From: Acidobacteriota bacterium
GTDB lineage: Bacteria > Acidobacteriota > Vicinamibacteria > Vicinamibacterales > Vicinamibacteraceae
Assembly: GCA_013695405.1 (NCBI GenBank)
Contig: JACDAO010000567.1
Span: forward strand, 1-6,044
Direction: 5' to 3'
DNA: 6,044 nucleotides
The position numbers and the translations under genes were made by a program. Every line of letters starts with the position of its first letter. Position 1 is the first letter of the stretch. The notes under the pieces were generated by a model that was not told the DNA's origin, ran no database searches, and was given only the letters and a program-made list of their open reading frames with translations. Below are positions 1 through 6,044 of the stretch, piece by piece.

Positions 1-1797
1 CGCCGTGACGCTCGGACCTGGAGCGTGTTTGGCCGATTGAGCGATGGAGCCACACTGTCGCGGGCGAGCGCAGAACTCGGCGCGGTCGCCGGGAACCTCT
101 CGCGGCAGTATCCCGAAACCAACAATGGAGTCCGGACGACGGTTGTGCCGATCAATGAGCGCTACACCGGCAGAATCACGGATCCGGTCTGGTTGGCGTT
201 CATGACGGCCGGAATCATGGTCCTCCTGATCGCCTGCGCCAATGTCGCCAACCTGTTGCTCATGCGCGCCACCCACCGGTCCCGCGAGATCGCCATCCGG
301 GTATCGCTTGGGGCGACGCGTCGACGCGTGGTACGTCAGTTGCTGGTCGAAAGTTCAATTCTCGCGACACTTGGCGGCGTCTTTGGCCTTGCCTTCTCGC
401 TCCTCGGCGCACGTCTCTTGTCGGTCACACTCACGGAGAGCGCGCCGTACTGGGTGCACTTCACGATGGACGCCCGAGGCTTCGTCGCACTGGCCGGGGT
501 GTGTCTGGGCAGCGTCTTTGTCTTCGGCCTGGTGCCAGCGCTTCATGTGTCGAAGACAGACATCAACCACGTGTTGCAGGAGGGCGGCCGGAGCGGTGAC
601 GGCGGACCGCGCGCACGGCGCTGGACCGCGACGTTCCTGACCGCAGAATTTGCGCTGACAGTGGTCCTGCTCGCCGCGATGGCGCTCGGGTTCCGGAATT
701 TCCAGGCGGCGCAAGAGGCCGACGTCGTTATCGACCCGTCGCATCTCCTCACGATGTGGGTATCGCTTCCCGCCGAACGGTACCCGACGCCTGAGCAACG
801 GGGAGCCTTCTTCGAGCGGCTGAGCGAGCGACTTCGCCAAATCGGCGCGATCTCCTCCACGGCCATCGCCAGTGCACTGCCTTTCGGCGGCGCCACGGTC
901 AGGGGCCTCGCGATCGACGGCCGTTCAACCGCAGACGAGGTGCCGCCAACTGTATCGACGGTGACCGTCAGCCGTCAGTACTTCGAGACTATCGGCCTGT
1001 CAGTGCTCCGAGGGCGGGATCTCAACGAGCGCGATGGTGCGGCTGGCCATCAAACTGCGATCGTCAATGAACGCTTCGTGGCGATGTACTTTCCAGACGA
1101 AGATCCAATCGGGCGCCGCATCCGCCTGATTAATCCTAACGAACCCTCGTCGGCGGCCTGGCTCACGATCGTTGGCGTCTGCCCATCGGTTCGACAGCGC
1201 CCGCAAGGGATCGACCCTGATCCGGTCGTTTACCTGCCATTACGCGGCGCGCCGCCCACGAACGCCGCGGTCATTCTGCGCAACTCGTCCGATCCCAGCT
1301 CGCTCGCCGCGCTGGTGCGCCAGGAAATTCGCGCCCTGGACCCGGAGCTGCCGCTGTACCGCGTCAGGACCATGGACCGGGTCGTCAGCGAGTCGAGGTT
1401 GAATGGCTGGGTGTCGCAAGCGCTGGTGACAGTCATCGCGTGCATCGCGTTGGGCCTGTCAGTCATCGGCCTGTATGCGGTGACCGCGCATGCCGTGGCT
1501 CAACGGACTCGCGAAATTGGCATCAGAATGGCGCTCGGCGCGCGGCCCCGGCAGGTGATGCGACTGGTCCTGCAGCGTGCCGTGAGACAACTTGGGCTCG
1601 GTCTGCTCGCGGGGATCGCCTGCACCGCCGCGTGGGAACGTCTGCTTGAAGACCCCACTCAACGCTACCGGATGACGGATCCGGTGGTGCTGATGATGAT
1701 TGCCGTATTGGTCATCGTCGTGGCGTTTGCGGCCTGTTTGTGGCCAGCGCGACGCGCGTCGTGGCTCGAGCCGGTGGTGGCGCTGCGATACGAATAG
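1..1797 (+). CDS. ADOP-type MacB/FtsX-fold ABC permease, 5'-truncated by the window edge
   Basis: This is an inner-membrane permease of the MacB/FtsX fold, the duplicated kind common in Acidobacteria. The frame is open from base 1 (RRDARTWSVFGRLSDGATL), a typical internal MacB_PCD stretch, so the GTG at 25 is not a real start. Full-length members have about 800 residues; 598 remain here, so roughly 200 N-terminal residues are missing. Numbering from base 1, the first FtsX module has membrane segments near 64-88, 120-142 and 160-179, with the cytoplasmic motif REIAIRVSLGATRRRVVRQL at 95-114. The second half has a segment at 211-230, a periplasmic MacB_PCD domain at about 246-458 (with TIVGVCPSVRQ), segments near 473-496, 528-545 and 561-581, and REIGIRMALGARPRQV at 504-519. 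It ends in the family-typical PARRAS...EPVVALRYE. Such proteins usually lack an adjacent ATPase; the substrate is unknown. It is the first visible gene of a tightly spaced + strand block. Confidence 0.93.
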   Translation, partial: RRDARTWSVFGRLSDGATLSRASAELGAVAGNLSRQYPETNNGVRTTVVPINERYTGRITDPVWLAFMTAGIMVLLIACANVANLLLMRATHRSREIAIRVSLGATRRRVVRQLLVESSILATLGGVFGLAFSLLGARLLSVTLTESAPYWVHFTMDARGFVALAGVCLGSVFVFGLVPALHVSKTDINHVLQEGGRSGDGGPRARRWTATFLTAEFALTVVLLAAMALGFRNFQAAQEADVVIDPSHLLTMWVSLPAERYPTPEQRGAFFERLSERLRQIGAISSTAIASALPFGGATVRGLAIDGRSTADEVPPTVSTVTVSRQYFETIGLSVLRGRDLNERDGAAGHQTAIVNERFVAMYFPDEDPIGRRIRLINPNEPSSAAWLTIVGVCPSVRQRPQGIDPDPVVYLPLRGAPPTNAAVILRNSSDPSSLAALVRQEIRALDPELPLYRVRTMDRVVSESRLNGWVSQALVTVIACIALGLSVIGLYAVTAHAVAQRTREIGIRMALGARPRQVMRLVLQRAVRQLGLGLLAGIACTAAWERLLEDPTQRYRMTDPVVLMMIAVLVIVVAFAACLWPARRASWLEPVVALRYE

Positions 1798-1812
1798 GCG
1801 AAACAGCGGGAC

Positions 1813-1816
1813 GAGG
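1813..1816 (+). promoter_or_regulatory. Ribosome binding site of the lipoprotein gene
   Basis: GAGG, within the purine-rich GGGACGAGG at 1808-1816, lies 7 bases before the GTG at 1824. It is the best Shine-Dalgarno match near this gene and supports the 1824 start over the in-frame GTG at 1740, which lies inside the preceding gene. Confidence 0.5.
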
Positions 1817-1823
1817 TGCACCC

Positions 1824-2372
1824 GTGCCACAGCGTGCGTCGGTCATCGTTCTTCTCGCGTGTTTCGGCGGGTGCGAGAGGCAACCACAGAGCGTCACGGA
1901 CCCGATTCCCGACATCCCTGTGAATCAGCAGCGCACCATCGCGAGGAGCGAATTCGGCTGGCAGTGGCCCCTCTCCGTCGGGGTGGGAACTCTCGGATGC
2001 GTCTCCGGCGCGGTCGTGTTGCGGACTGACAACGTTACGTACGCCCTGAACGACGCGGCGTCAGCAAAGGGCTTCGCGTCAGTCCAGCCCGCCCAGGTCA
2101 CCGTGGATTCCGGTCCGCGCAACCCACTCGGGCGAGTGAAGCAGGAAATGCGGATGCAGATTTTTGCGAAGTCGGCCGCCTGCAACGGGACCGCGAGCGA
2201 CATATCAGCACCCGCCTGCAGGCAGGGTCTTCGCGACACCCACGGACTCTCCGATGACGAATTGAAGCAGATCGAAGCTGAGGGAAGGGAACGACGCTGG
2301 CGCCCTCTCCCTCCGGAGTACAGGAGTCTCAAACCGTTAGTCGAGGCCGGGCTGAAGCTGTGCTCCGGGTAG
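1824..2372 (+). CDS. Predicted lipoprotein with a DUF2511 (YebY-like) core
   Basis: This is a 182-residue predicted exported lipoprotein of unknown function. The GTG start is chosen because it follows a GAGG site and gives a compact lipoprotein signal: MPQR, hydrophobic ASVIVLLA, then CFGGC with the lipid-accepting Cys at 17. The mature part has ARSEFGWQWPLSV (40-52), a Cys at 59 and VTYALNDAA (71-79), and ends in LKPLVEAGLKLC (Cys 180). From memory, this order (SxFG, WPL, central Cys, tYALN, PLxxxGLxLC) matches DUF2511, whose E. coli member YebY sits next to the CopC/CopD-like genes yobA and yebZ. No database search was possible. Unusually, about 65 extra residues (104-168) lie between the halves, with a second Cys pair (120 and 132) and a charged, probably helical stretch (142-160). 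The gene lies 26 bases after the permease and 20 before the ATPase, suggesting one transcript and perhaps a periplasmic accessory role. The lipoprotein call is firmer than the family call. Confidence 0.72.
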   Translation: MPQRASVIVLLACFGGCERQPQSVTDPIPDIPVNQQRTIARSEFGWQWPLSVGVGTLGCVSGAVVLRTDNVTYALNDAASAKGFASVQPAQVTVDSGPRNPLGRVKQEMRMQIFAKSAACNGTASDISAPACRQGLRDTHGLSDDELKQIEAEGRERRWRPLPPEYRSLKPLVEAGLKLCSG

Positions 2373-2392
2373 GGTAACGCAGAGAGTCGCCC

Positions 2393-3163
2393 ATGCTCGA
2401 AGCACGTCACCTCGTGAAACGATTCTTTGGCGTGACGGTCGTGGACGACGTCAACTTCGTCGTCCGACCGGGCGAAATCGTGGGATGTCTGGGCCCGAAC
2501 GGATCCGGCAAAACGACCACGGCCAGGATGCTCACCGGCTTGCTCGATCCGACTCGCGGCAGCGTCTTCTTCGACGGCAGCGATATCAACGCCGATCCGA
2601 TCGGATTTCGACGACGCCTGGGATACGTTCCTGAAGAGCCCTACCTCTACCCCTTCCTCTCGGGCCGCGAGTACCTCGAGCTGGTCGGGCGATTGCGGGA
2701 GATGCCCGCCCCCCTCATGGCGAAGAAGATTGCCGCGCTGCTGGAACTGTTCGGCCTGACGGGCGCGGTGGAACAGGGGATTGGTTCGTATTCGAAGGGT
2801 ATGAAACAGAAGGTCCTCATCATCGCCGCGATCATGCACGATCCGGACGTGCTCATTTTCGACGAGCCGGATTCGGGCCTCGACGTGACGGCAACGCTCG
2901 TCCTGCGGCACCTCGTGAGAGCACTGGCCGCGCGAGGCAAGGTGGTCCTGTACAGCTCGCACGTCCTTGAAGTCGTCGAAAAGCTGTGCACGAGGGTTGT
3001 CGTCATCCATCGCGGTCGCGTCGTTGCAGACGACTCGGTGGCCCGGCTCCGGAGTCTCATGGCCAGCAGTTCACTGGAAGAGGTCTTCGCGCAACTCGTA
3101 TTGCGCGTCGATCCCGAGCGAACCGCGGGTGACATCGCGGATGTGGTAGCGGCGCGTGCGTGA
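2393..3163 (+). CDS. ABC transporter ATP-binding protein (NatA/CcmA/DrrA type)
   Basis: This 256-residue cytoplasmic ATPase should power the permease encoded directly after it. Motifs in order are Walker A GPNGSGKTT (34-42); a Q-loop region GYVPEEPYLYP (77-87) with Glu where Gln is usual; the ABC signature YSKGMKQKV (133-141) in place of LSGGQ; Walker B VLIFDEP (153-159) with catalytic Glu 158; D-loop SGLD (161-164); and the switch His 190 in YSSH. All catalytic elements are present, so it should hydrolyse ATP. The SKGM signature is typical of the NatA/CcmA/DrrA branch that partners ABC-2-like exporters, rather than the MacB/LolD branch that would partner the upstream ADOP permease. The C-terminal tail (about 212-256, with SSSLEEVFAQLV) is the usual extension of this branch. 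The ATG is preceded by a weak AGAGAG site (2381-2386). The stop overlaps the next gene by 8 bases, implying translational coupling. The substrate is unknown. Confidence 0.94.
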   Translation: MLEARHLVKRFFGVTVVDDVNFVVRPGEIVGCLGPNGSGKTTTARMLTGLLDPTRGSVFFDGSDINADPIGFRRRLGYVPEEPYLYPFLSGREYLELVGRLREMPAPLMAKKIAALLELFGLTGAVEQGIGSYSKGMKQKVLIIAAIMHDPDVLIFDEPDSGLDVTATLVLRHLVRALAARGKVVLYSSHVLEVVEKLCTRVVVIHRGRVVADDSVARLRSLMASSSLEEVFAQLVLRVDPERTAGDIADVVAARA

Positions 3164-4922
3164 ACGTCTGCTGACTCACCACTTCCTGCAGCGGTTTCTG
3201 GAGAACGATCTGGTCTCCCCGGATGCCGACCGCCACGAGACTCTGGCGGTCGTATGCGCCGCTCTCATCAGCGTGAGTCTGTTCGTCACGGTCCTGCTGT
3301 CACTCAAGTACCTGTTCCAGCCGTTCCAGTCGCCGGGACGAACCGCGGTCCTGGCTTTGGACGACCGCTTTCTGTACATCGCGTCCTCGATGATCGTCAT
3401 GGCGCTGGTGGCGGTCGCTACGTGGGATGGGTTGGCGCTCGACGCGCGCGATACGTCCAATCTCGGACCGCTGCCCGTACCGTGGGGCGTGATCGTCCGA
3501 GCGAAGCTTGCGGCCGTCGTGCTGTTCTCCGCAGGATTCGCCGTCGCGCTGAACCTCGCTCCGAGCATTCTCCATCCGTCGCTCATGGTCGCAAAACTTC
3601 CGGTCGGGATGCTCGACGCAGCAACTCTGATCAGCGTCCAAGCCGTGGTCACTATGGCTGCCGGCGCGTTCGGCTTTTTTTCGGTGCTCGGCTTCCGCGA
3701 GCTATTCCACGCGGCTCTCGGACGCGTGGGGTTCAGGCGAACCTCGGCCGTTGTACAGGGCTCTCTCGTCGTGTGTTTCTCGACGATGTTCCTGTTGCTG
3801 CCCGGCCTGTCGTCGGATGTCATGCGCTGGTGGCTGGGGCCCCAGGCGCTGACGCCGTTCGCCATCCCGCCACTCTGGTTCCTGGGGCTGCACGAGAGAC
3901 TGGCTGGCGGCGCGATCGACCGGTTGCCTCGCGGCGAGCTCCCCGCAGGGATTCTCGAGTTCGAAAACGAGGCTACCGTCCTGTACCGAAGTCAGGAACC
4001 CCTGTTCCGCGATCTTGGGACTGTGGCGATTGCGGCGCTCGGGGTCGCCATGCTGGTGGTTGTCACGGCGTACGCCTGGAACAGCCGACGGCTTCCTGCT
4101 CCCGATGTCGGTCCCCGCGCCGGCCGGCATCGACTACGATCCATGTCGGCCTGGGTAGTCCAGCGTCTCGTTGTCCGACGCCCGGTCGCGCAGGCTGGCT
4201 TTTTCTTTACTCTGCAATCCCTGTCACGAAGCGTGCCCCATCGAATGGCGATCATGACATCGATTGCGGTCGGCCTCGCCGGGGCGACCGTGAGTCTGCG
4301 CGGGATGGACGTTCGCCCGGCGACCGACATGTCGTCGATGCCGGTCGCCTTGCTGGCCGTGCAGACGCTGTTAGTCACCGCTCTGCTGGCGGGATTCCGT
4401 CAGGCTGTGCGCGTTCCGGCGGATTTGCGCGCGACCTGGACTTTTCACCTGTCTTGGTCAGGAGACGAGCGCGCATACCTCGTCGGGGTCAAGCGTGCAG
4501 CATTTGTAGCGTTGGTTCTTCCGACGTTGCTGGCGCTGGTTCCCTTACACGTTTTGGTGCTTGGACCAGGCGTGGTAATTGCTCATTTCGTCTGCGGTCT
4601 GCTGATGGCACTCGTGCTCGTGGATGTCCTGCTGCTTGGCTACCGCAAGGTGCCATTCGCCTCAGGCTGCGTGCAGACTGGCAATTTGAAGTCCCTCGGA
4701 CCGATCTATGTGTTGGTCTTCCTGCTCGGCACGTACGGGTTCGCATCGACGGAGCGGCTCGCGCTGAGCAGCACGCGCGGCACGGTAATCTTCCTCGCCG
4801 CCGTTTCGACGCTGCTGATCATCGTACGAGCAGTCGATCGCTGGCAACGTCGAACTCCTGTCGCGATCCAATGGGATGAGCCTGCGGTGTCATCTGCCCA
4901 GCGTCTCGACCTCGACGGGTAG
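3156..4922 (+). CDS. Large multi-spanning ABC exporter permease, uncharacterised family
   Basis: This 588-residue protein is rich in hydrophobic segments and is probably the membrane partner of the preceding ATPase. The start is GTG at 3156. An in-frame TAG at 3147 rules out any start further upstream, and the 8-base overlap with the ATPase stop suggests coupled translation. Likely membrane segments, by eye, are near 28-50, 71-93, 117-137, 155-180, 200-220, 287-306, 364-380, 395-413, 446-468, 471-495, 516-531 and 544-560. A basic linker at about 308-345 separates two halves, so it may be two fused six-segment units, about twice the size of a common ABC-2 permease subunit. The N-terminus (FLENDLVSPDADRHETL, 14-30) is polar and probably cytoplasmic, as is the C-terminal tail from about 562. 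I recall similar ATPase-permease pairs from acidobacterial genomes but know of no assigned substrate. The membrane role is well supported; transport of a particular substrate is not. Confidence 0.87.
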   Translation: MRERLLTHHFLQRFLENDLVSPDADRHETLAVVCAALISVSLFVTVLLSLKYLFQPFQSPGRTAVLALDDRFLYIASSMIVMALVAVATWDGLALDARDTSNLGPLPVPWGVIVRAKLAAVVLFSAGFAVALNLAPSILHPSLMVAKLPVGMLDAATLISVQAVVTMAAGAFGFFSVLGFRELFHAALGRVGFRRTSAVVQGSLVVCFSTMFLLLPGLSSDVMRWWLGPQALTPFAIPPLWFLGLHERLAGGAIDRLPRGELPAGILEFENEATVLYRSQEPLFRDLGTVAIAALGVAMLVVVTAYAWNSRRLPAPDVGPRAGRHRLRSMSAWVVQRLVVRRPVAQAGFFFTLQSLSRSVPHRMAIMTSIAVGLAGATVSLRGMDVRPATDMSSMPVALLAVQTLLVTALLAGFRQAVRVPADLRATWTFHLSWSGDERAYLVGVKRAAFVALVLPTLLALVPLHVLVLGPGVVIAHFVCGLLMALVLVDVLLLGYRKVPFASGCVQTGNLKSLGPIYVLVFLLGTYGFASTERLALSSTRGTVIFLAAVSTLLIIVRAVDRWQRRTPVAIQWDEPAVSSAQRLDLDG

Positions 4923-4971
4923 CGCACGCAGTGGGTGCTCCCGTGATTCCAATTACACTTGATTCGCCTTC

Positions 4972-4977
4972 TATAAT
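4972..4977 (+). promoter_or_regulatory. Probable -10 box of the toxin-antitoxin operon
   Basis: A perfect TATAAT sits in the only clearly AT-rich stretch of the window (about 4947-4987), in the 71-base gap between the permease stop and the antitoxin ATG. Transcription would start near 4984, leaving a leader of only about 10 bases. No good -35 lies at 16-18 bases: the position holds CCAATT (4949-4954), and TTGATT (4959-4964) is too close. TGATTC occurs twice (4944-4949 and 4960-4965) and might be a regulator half-site. VapB-type antitoxins normally repress their own promoter, but I see no clear palindrome over the box. Confidence 0.5.
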
Positions 4978-4993
4978 AACATAAAATGGACGC

Positions 4994-5230
4994 ATGAAGA
5001 CCACGATTGATATTCCTGAGGGCGAGCTCAAGGACGCGATGCGCTTCACCAAGGCGAAGACCAAACGTGAGGCCGTGGTCAGCATCCTCGAAGAGTTCAA
5101 CCGCCGCCGGAGGATGGCTGAGCTCGTCAAGTACTCGGGGACCTTCAGCGACAGCTTCCCGATAAACGACGAGATCGAGGCGGTCGATGCGGAGCGTCAC
5201 CGCGGAAGCCATGACCGTTCTCGTCGATAG
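4994..5230 (+). CDS. vapB: VapB-family antitoxin (ribbon-helix-helix)
   Basis: This 78-residue protein matches the VapB antitoxins that begin MKTTIDIPE. The N-terminal part (1-45) has the expected layout: a short strand (KTTIDIPE), then two helices (GELKDAMRFTKAK and TKREAVVSILEEFNRRRR), forming a ribbon-helix-helix DNA-binding dimer that normally binds the operon's own promoter. The remainder (about 41-78), beginning MAELVKYSGTFSD, should wrap the toxin and block its active site. The TKREAV turn is a hallmark of the family. The last seven codons overlap the toxin gene in another frame and encode an Arg/His-rich tail. The ATG at 4994 gives the family's exact N-terminus; its ribosome site is weak (GGA at 4988-4990) and the predicted leader is very short. 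The next gene encodes a PIN-domain protein, which confirms the pairing. Confidence 0.88.
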   Translation: MKTTIDIPEGELKDAMRFTKAKTKREAVVSILEEFNRRRRMAELVKYSGTFSDSFPINDEIEAVDAERHRGSHDRSRR

Positions 5231-5588
5231 CTCGCTCTGGGTACATCAGCTCGGCAGGAGCGGCGATCCGGCGAAGCGCAGCCGGGTCAATGCACTGCTG
5301 CAGAGCGGGCTGGCGGCGTGGTGTCCCCCGATTCGACTCGAGTTGTGGCGGGGTGTCACGAATGACGCGGAACGGAAGGCACTACGGCAGTACGAGGCGT
5401 TGATTCCCGACTACGAGATTTCGTCGTCGGTATGGGCGCGCGCCGTGCGACTCGCCGATCGCGGCCGGGCCGCGGGTGTGACCACGCCGCTGGCCGACCT
5501 CCTCATATTTGCGTGCGCCAGAGTGCACCGGCTCGATCTTGCACACGACGACGACCACTTCCTGCAGCTCGACGCACTGGACGTATAA
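5211..5588 (+). CDS. vapC: VapC-family PIN-domain ribonuclease toxin
   Basis: This 125-residue single PIN-domain protein is the predicted toxin of the pair. PIN toxins are Mg- or Mn-dependent RNases, often cutting tRNA or rRNA at specific sites; the target here is unknown. The acidic metal-binding residues are in place: Asp 6 in VLVDSSLW, Glu 44 in IRLELWRG, Asp 96 in TPLADLLIFA, and the acidic cluster 113-115 in LAHDDDHF. The length is normal and nothing suggests inactivation. I place the start at the ATG at 5211 because MTVLVDSSLW begins exactly at the first PIN strand; an ATG at 5187 would add eight residues not expected for the family. The gene overlaps the antitoxin by 20 bases, the usual arrangement keeping translation coupled and antitoxin made first. 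GGAAG at 5204-5208 is close to the ATG, so re-initiation from the antitoxin may matter more than a free ribosome site. Confidence 0.9.
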   Translation: MTVLVDSSLWVHQLGRSGDPAKRSRVNALLQSGLAAWCPPIRLELWRGVTNDAERKALRQYEALIPDYEISSSVWARAVRLADRGRAAGVTTPLADLLIFACARVHRLDLAHDDDHFLQLDALDV

Positions 5589-5617
5589 TGCCACGCCTCG
5601 TTCTGCTGCACACTTGG

Positions 5618-5678
5618 CGGTCCCAGTCAGACCCCTGTCCGAGGATCCCAGGCAGTCCCTGCGGCATCCACTGGACCG
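5618..5678. other. Bulged inverted repeat between convergent genes
   Basis: The 97 bases between the toxin stop and the cupin stop hold no gene that I can see. CGGTCCCAGT (5618-5627) pairs with ACTGGACCG (5670-5678) over 9 base pairs with one C bulged. The 42-base loop contains a smaller GCAG-TCC-CTGC hairpin (5652-5662). Its position suits a two-way transcription end or a structured 3' end, but there is no T-run on either strand, so a standard intrinsic terminator is not supported. Confidence 0.25.
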
Positions 5679-5685
5679 GATGACA

Positions 5686-6044
5686 TCACTGGCCGTCTTG
5701 AAGGAACGTCCGGCGGGGACCGATCCCATGGAACTGCAGGATCACCTCTCCGTCGTTCCATGTGAAGTGCTTCGTGTTCGCCGGAATCACCAGGAATGCG
5801 CCCGGCCCGTAAGGGCGTGTATTGGCCTTGTCGGCACGATCGCCGATACCCAGGTGGAGCGTGCCGGACAGGACCGTCCCGAATTCGTCGGCCGGGTGCC
5901 AGTGCGGCTGCGTCAACAGCTGCGGCGAGAATTTCGAGCGCACCGCGTAGACGCCCGGCTTGTCCGGTTCGCCGTGCAGGACGGTGGCCTTGATGCCGCG
6001 AAACGTGGGTGAATCGGTCCACACCAGTTCTGAGGCGTCCCGAA
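5686..6044 (-). CDS. Cupin-domain protein, 5' end beyond the window
   Basis: This single-domain cupin reads leftward. The GTG at 6024-6022 could start a 112-residue protein, but the frame stays open to the window edge (RDASEL before VWTDSPTF). Relatives I recall carry extra N-terminal residues, often a signal peptide, so the true start is probably outside. Numbering from that GTG, cupin motif 1 is PHWHPADEFGTVLSGTLHLG, with metal-ligand candidates His 41, His 43 and Glu 47. Motif 2 is GPGAFLVIPANTKHF, with His 86. The full 3-His/1-Glu set is present, so one metal ion is likely bound. The C-terminal VILQFHGIGP is typical of small cupins with a WHPADE motif; these are annotated only as cupin-domain proteins, and neither enzyme activity nor ligand can be inferred. 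It converges on the toxin gene and is not part of the + strand block. Confidence 0.85.
   Translation of the reverse strand, partial: RDASELVWTDSPTFRGIKATVLHGEPDKPGVYAVRSKFSPQLLTQPHWHPADEFGTVLSGTLHLGIGDRADKANTRPYGPGAFLVIPANTKHFTWNDGEVILQFHGIGPRRTFLQDGQ

Noticed and set aside
1740..1823. A longer start (GTG at 1740) for the lipoprotein gene
   Set aside because: It would overlap the permease by 58 bases and put 28 residues before a clean lipoprotein signal peptide; GTG at 1824 has a GAGG site at good spacing.
1925..3010. A 361-codon minus-strand open frame opposite the lipoprotein and ATPase genes
   Set aside because: It is antisense to two genes with clear motifs, its His/Arg/Glu/Asp-rich composition matches no fold, and it spans the boundary of two real genes. 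Long antisense frames are expected in high-GC DNA.
3254..4879. A 541-codon + strand frame inside the permease gene
   Set aside because: It is extremely rich in Arg, Gly and Pro with no recognisable domain, whereas the overlapping frame gives about 12 membrane segments and couples to the ATPase stop.
4924..4938. A GCAC/GTGC hairpin just after the permease stop as a terminator
   Set aside because: The stem is only four base pairs and no T-run follows.
4959..4964. TTGATT as the -35 box of the toxin-antitoxin promoter
   Set aside because: It is only 7 bases from the TATAAT box, far too close for a sigma-70-type promoter.
5187..5210. An upstream ATG for the PIN toxin
   Set aside because: It adds MRSVTAEA ahead of the conserved first strand; the ATG at 5211 gives the usual VapC N-terminus.
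5509..6012. A 167-codon + strand frame across the toxin 3' end and the cupin region
   Set aside because: It is opposite a gene with both cupin motifs and all four metal ligands; its own product resembles nothing known.

Overview
This high-GC window (roughly 60-65 % by eye) looks like chromosomal DNA from an acidobacterium or a close soil relative; Vicinamibacteria-type organisms are the best guess. The main clue is the first gene, a MacB/FtsX-fold permease with two FtsX modules of the kind called ADOP (acidobacterial duplicated orphan permease). A VapBC-type toxin-antitoxin pair and a single-domain cupin fit such a genome but do not identify it. No RNA gene, insertion sequence, CRISPR array or phage gene was seen.

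Layout. Four genes on the + strand form a compact, probably co-transcribed block (1-4922): the 3' part of the ADOP permease (1-1797, cut by the window edge); a small predicted lipoprotein with a DUF2511/YebY-like core (1824-2372); an ABC ATPase of the NatA/CcmA/DrrA type (2393-3163); and a large integral-membrane permease with about 12 predicted membrane segments (3156-4922), whose start overlaps the ATPase stop by 8 bases. Gaps inside the block are 26 and 20 bases. After a 71-base AT-rich spacer with a perfect TATAAT box comes a two-gene vapB-vapC-like operon (4994-5230 and 5211-5588, overlapping by 20 bases). A 97-base convergent intergenic region holding a bulged long-range inverted repeat follows. 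The window ends in a minus-strand cupin gene (5686-6044), whose 5' end lies outside.

How the genes may work together. The ATPase and the large permease very likely form one ABC exporter, judging from the overlap and from the ATPase subtype. The lipoprotein upstream could be its periplasmic accessory, and the ADOP permease may share the transcript without sharing the ATPase. The substrate cannot be read from the sequence. The toxin-antitoxin pair has its own promoter and is probably independent. The most interesting items are the lipoprotein, which carries a cysteine-containing insertion in a DUF2511-like core, and its placement between two different ABC-type permease systems.
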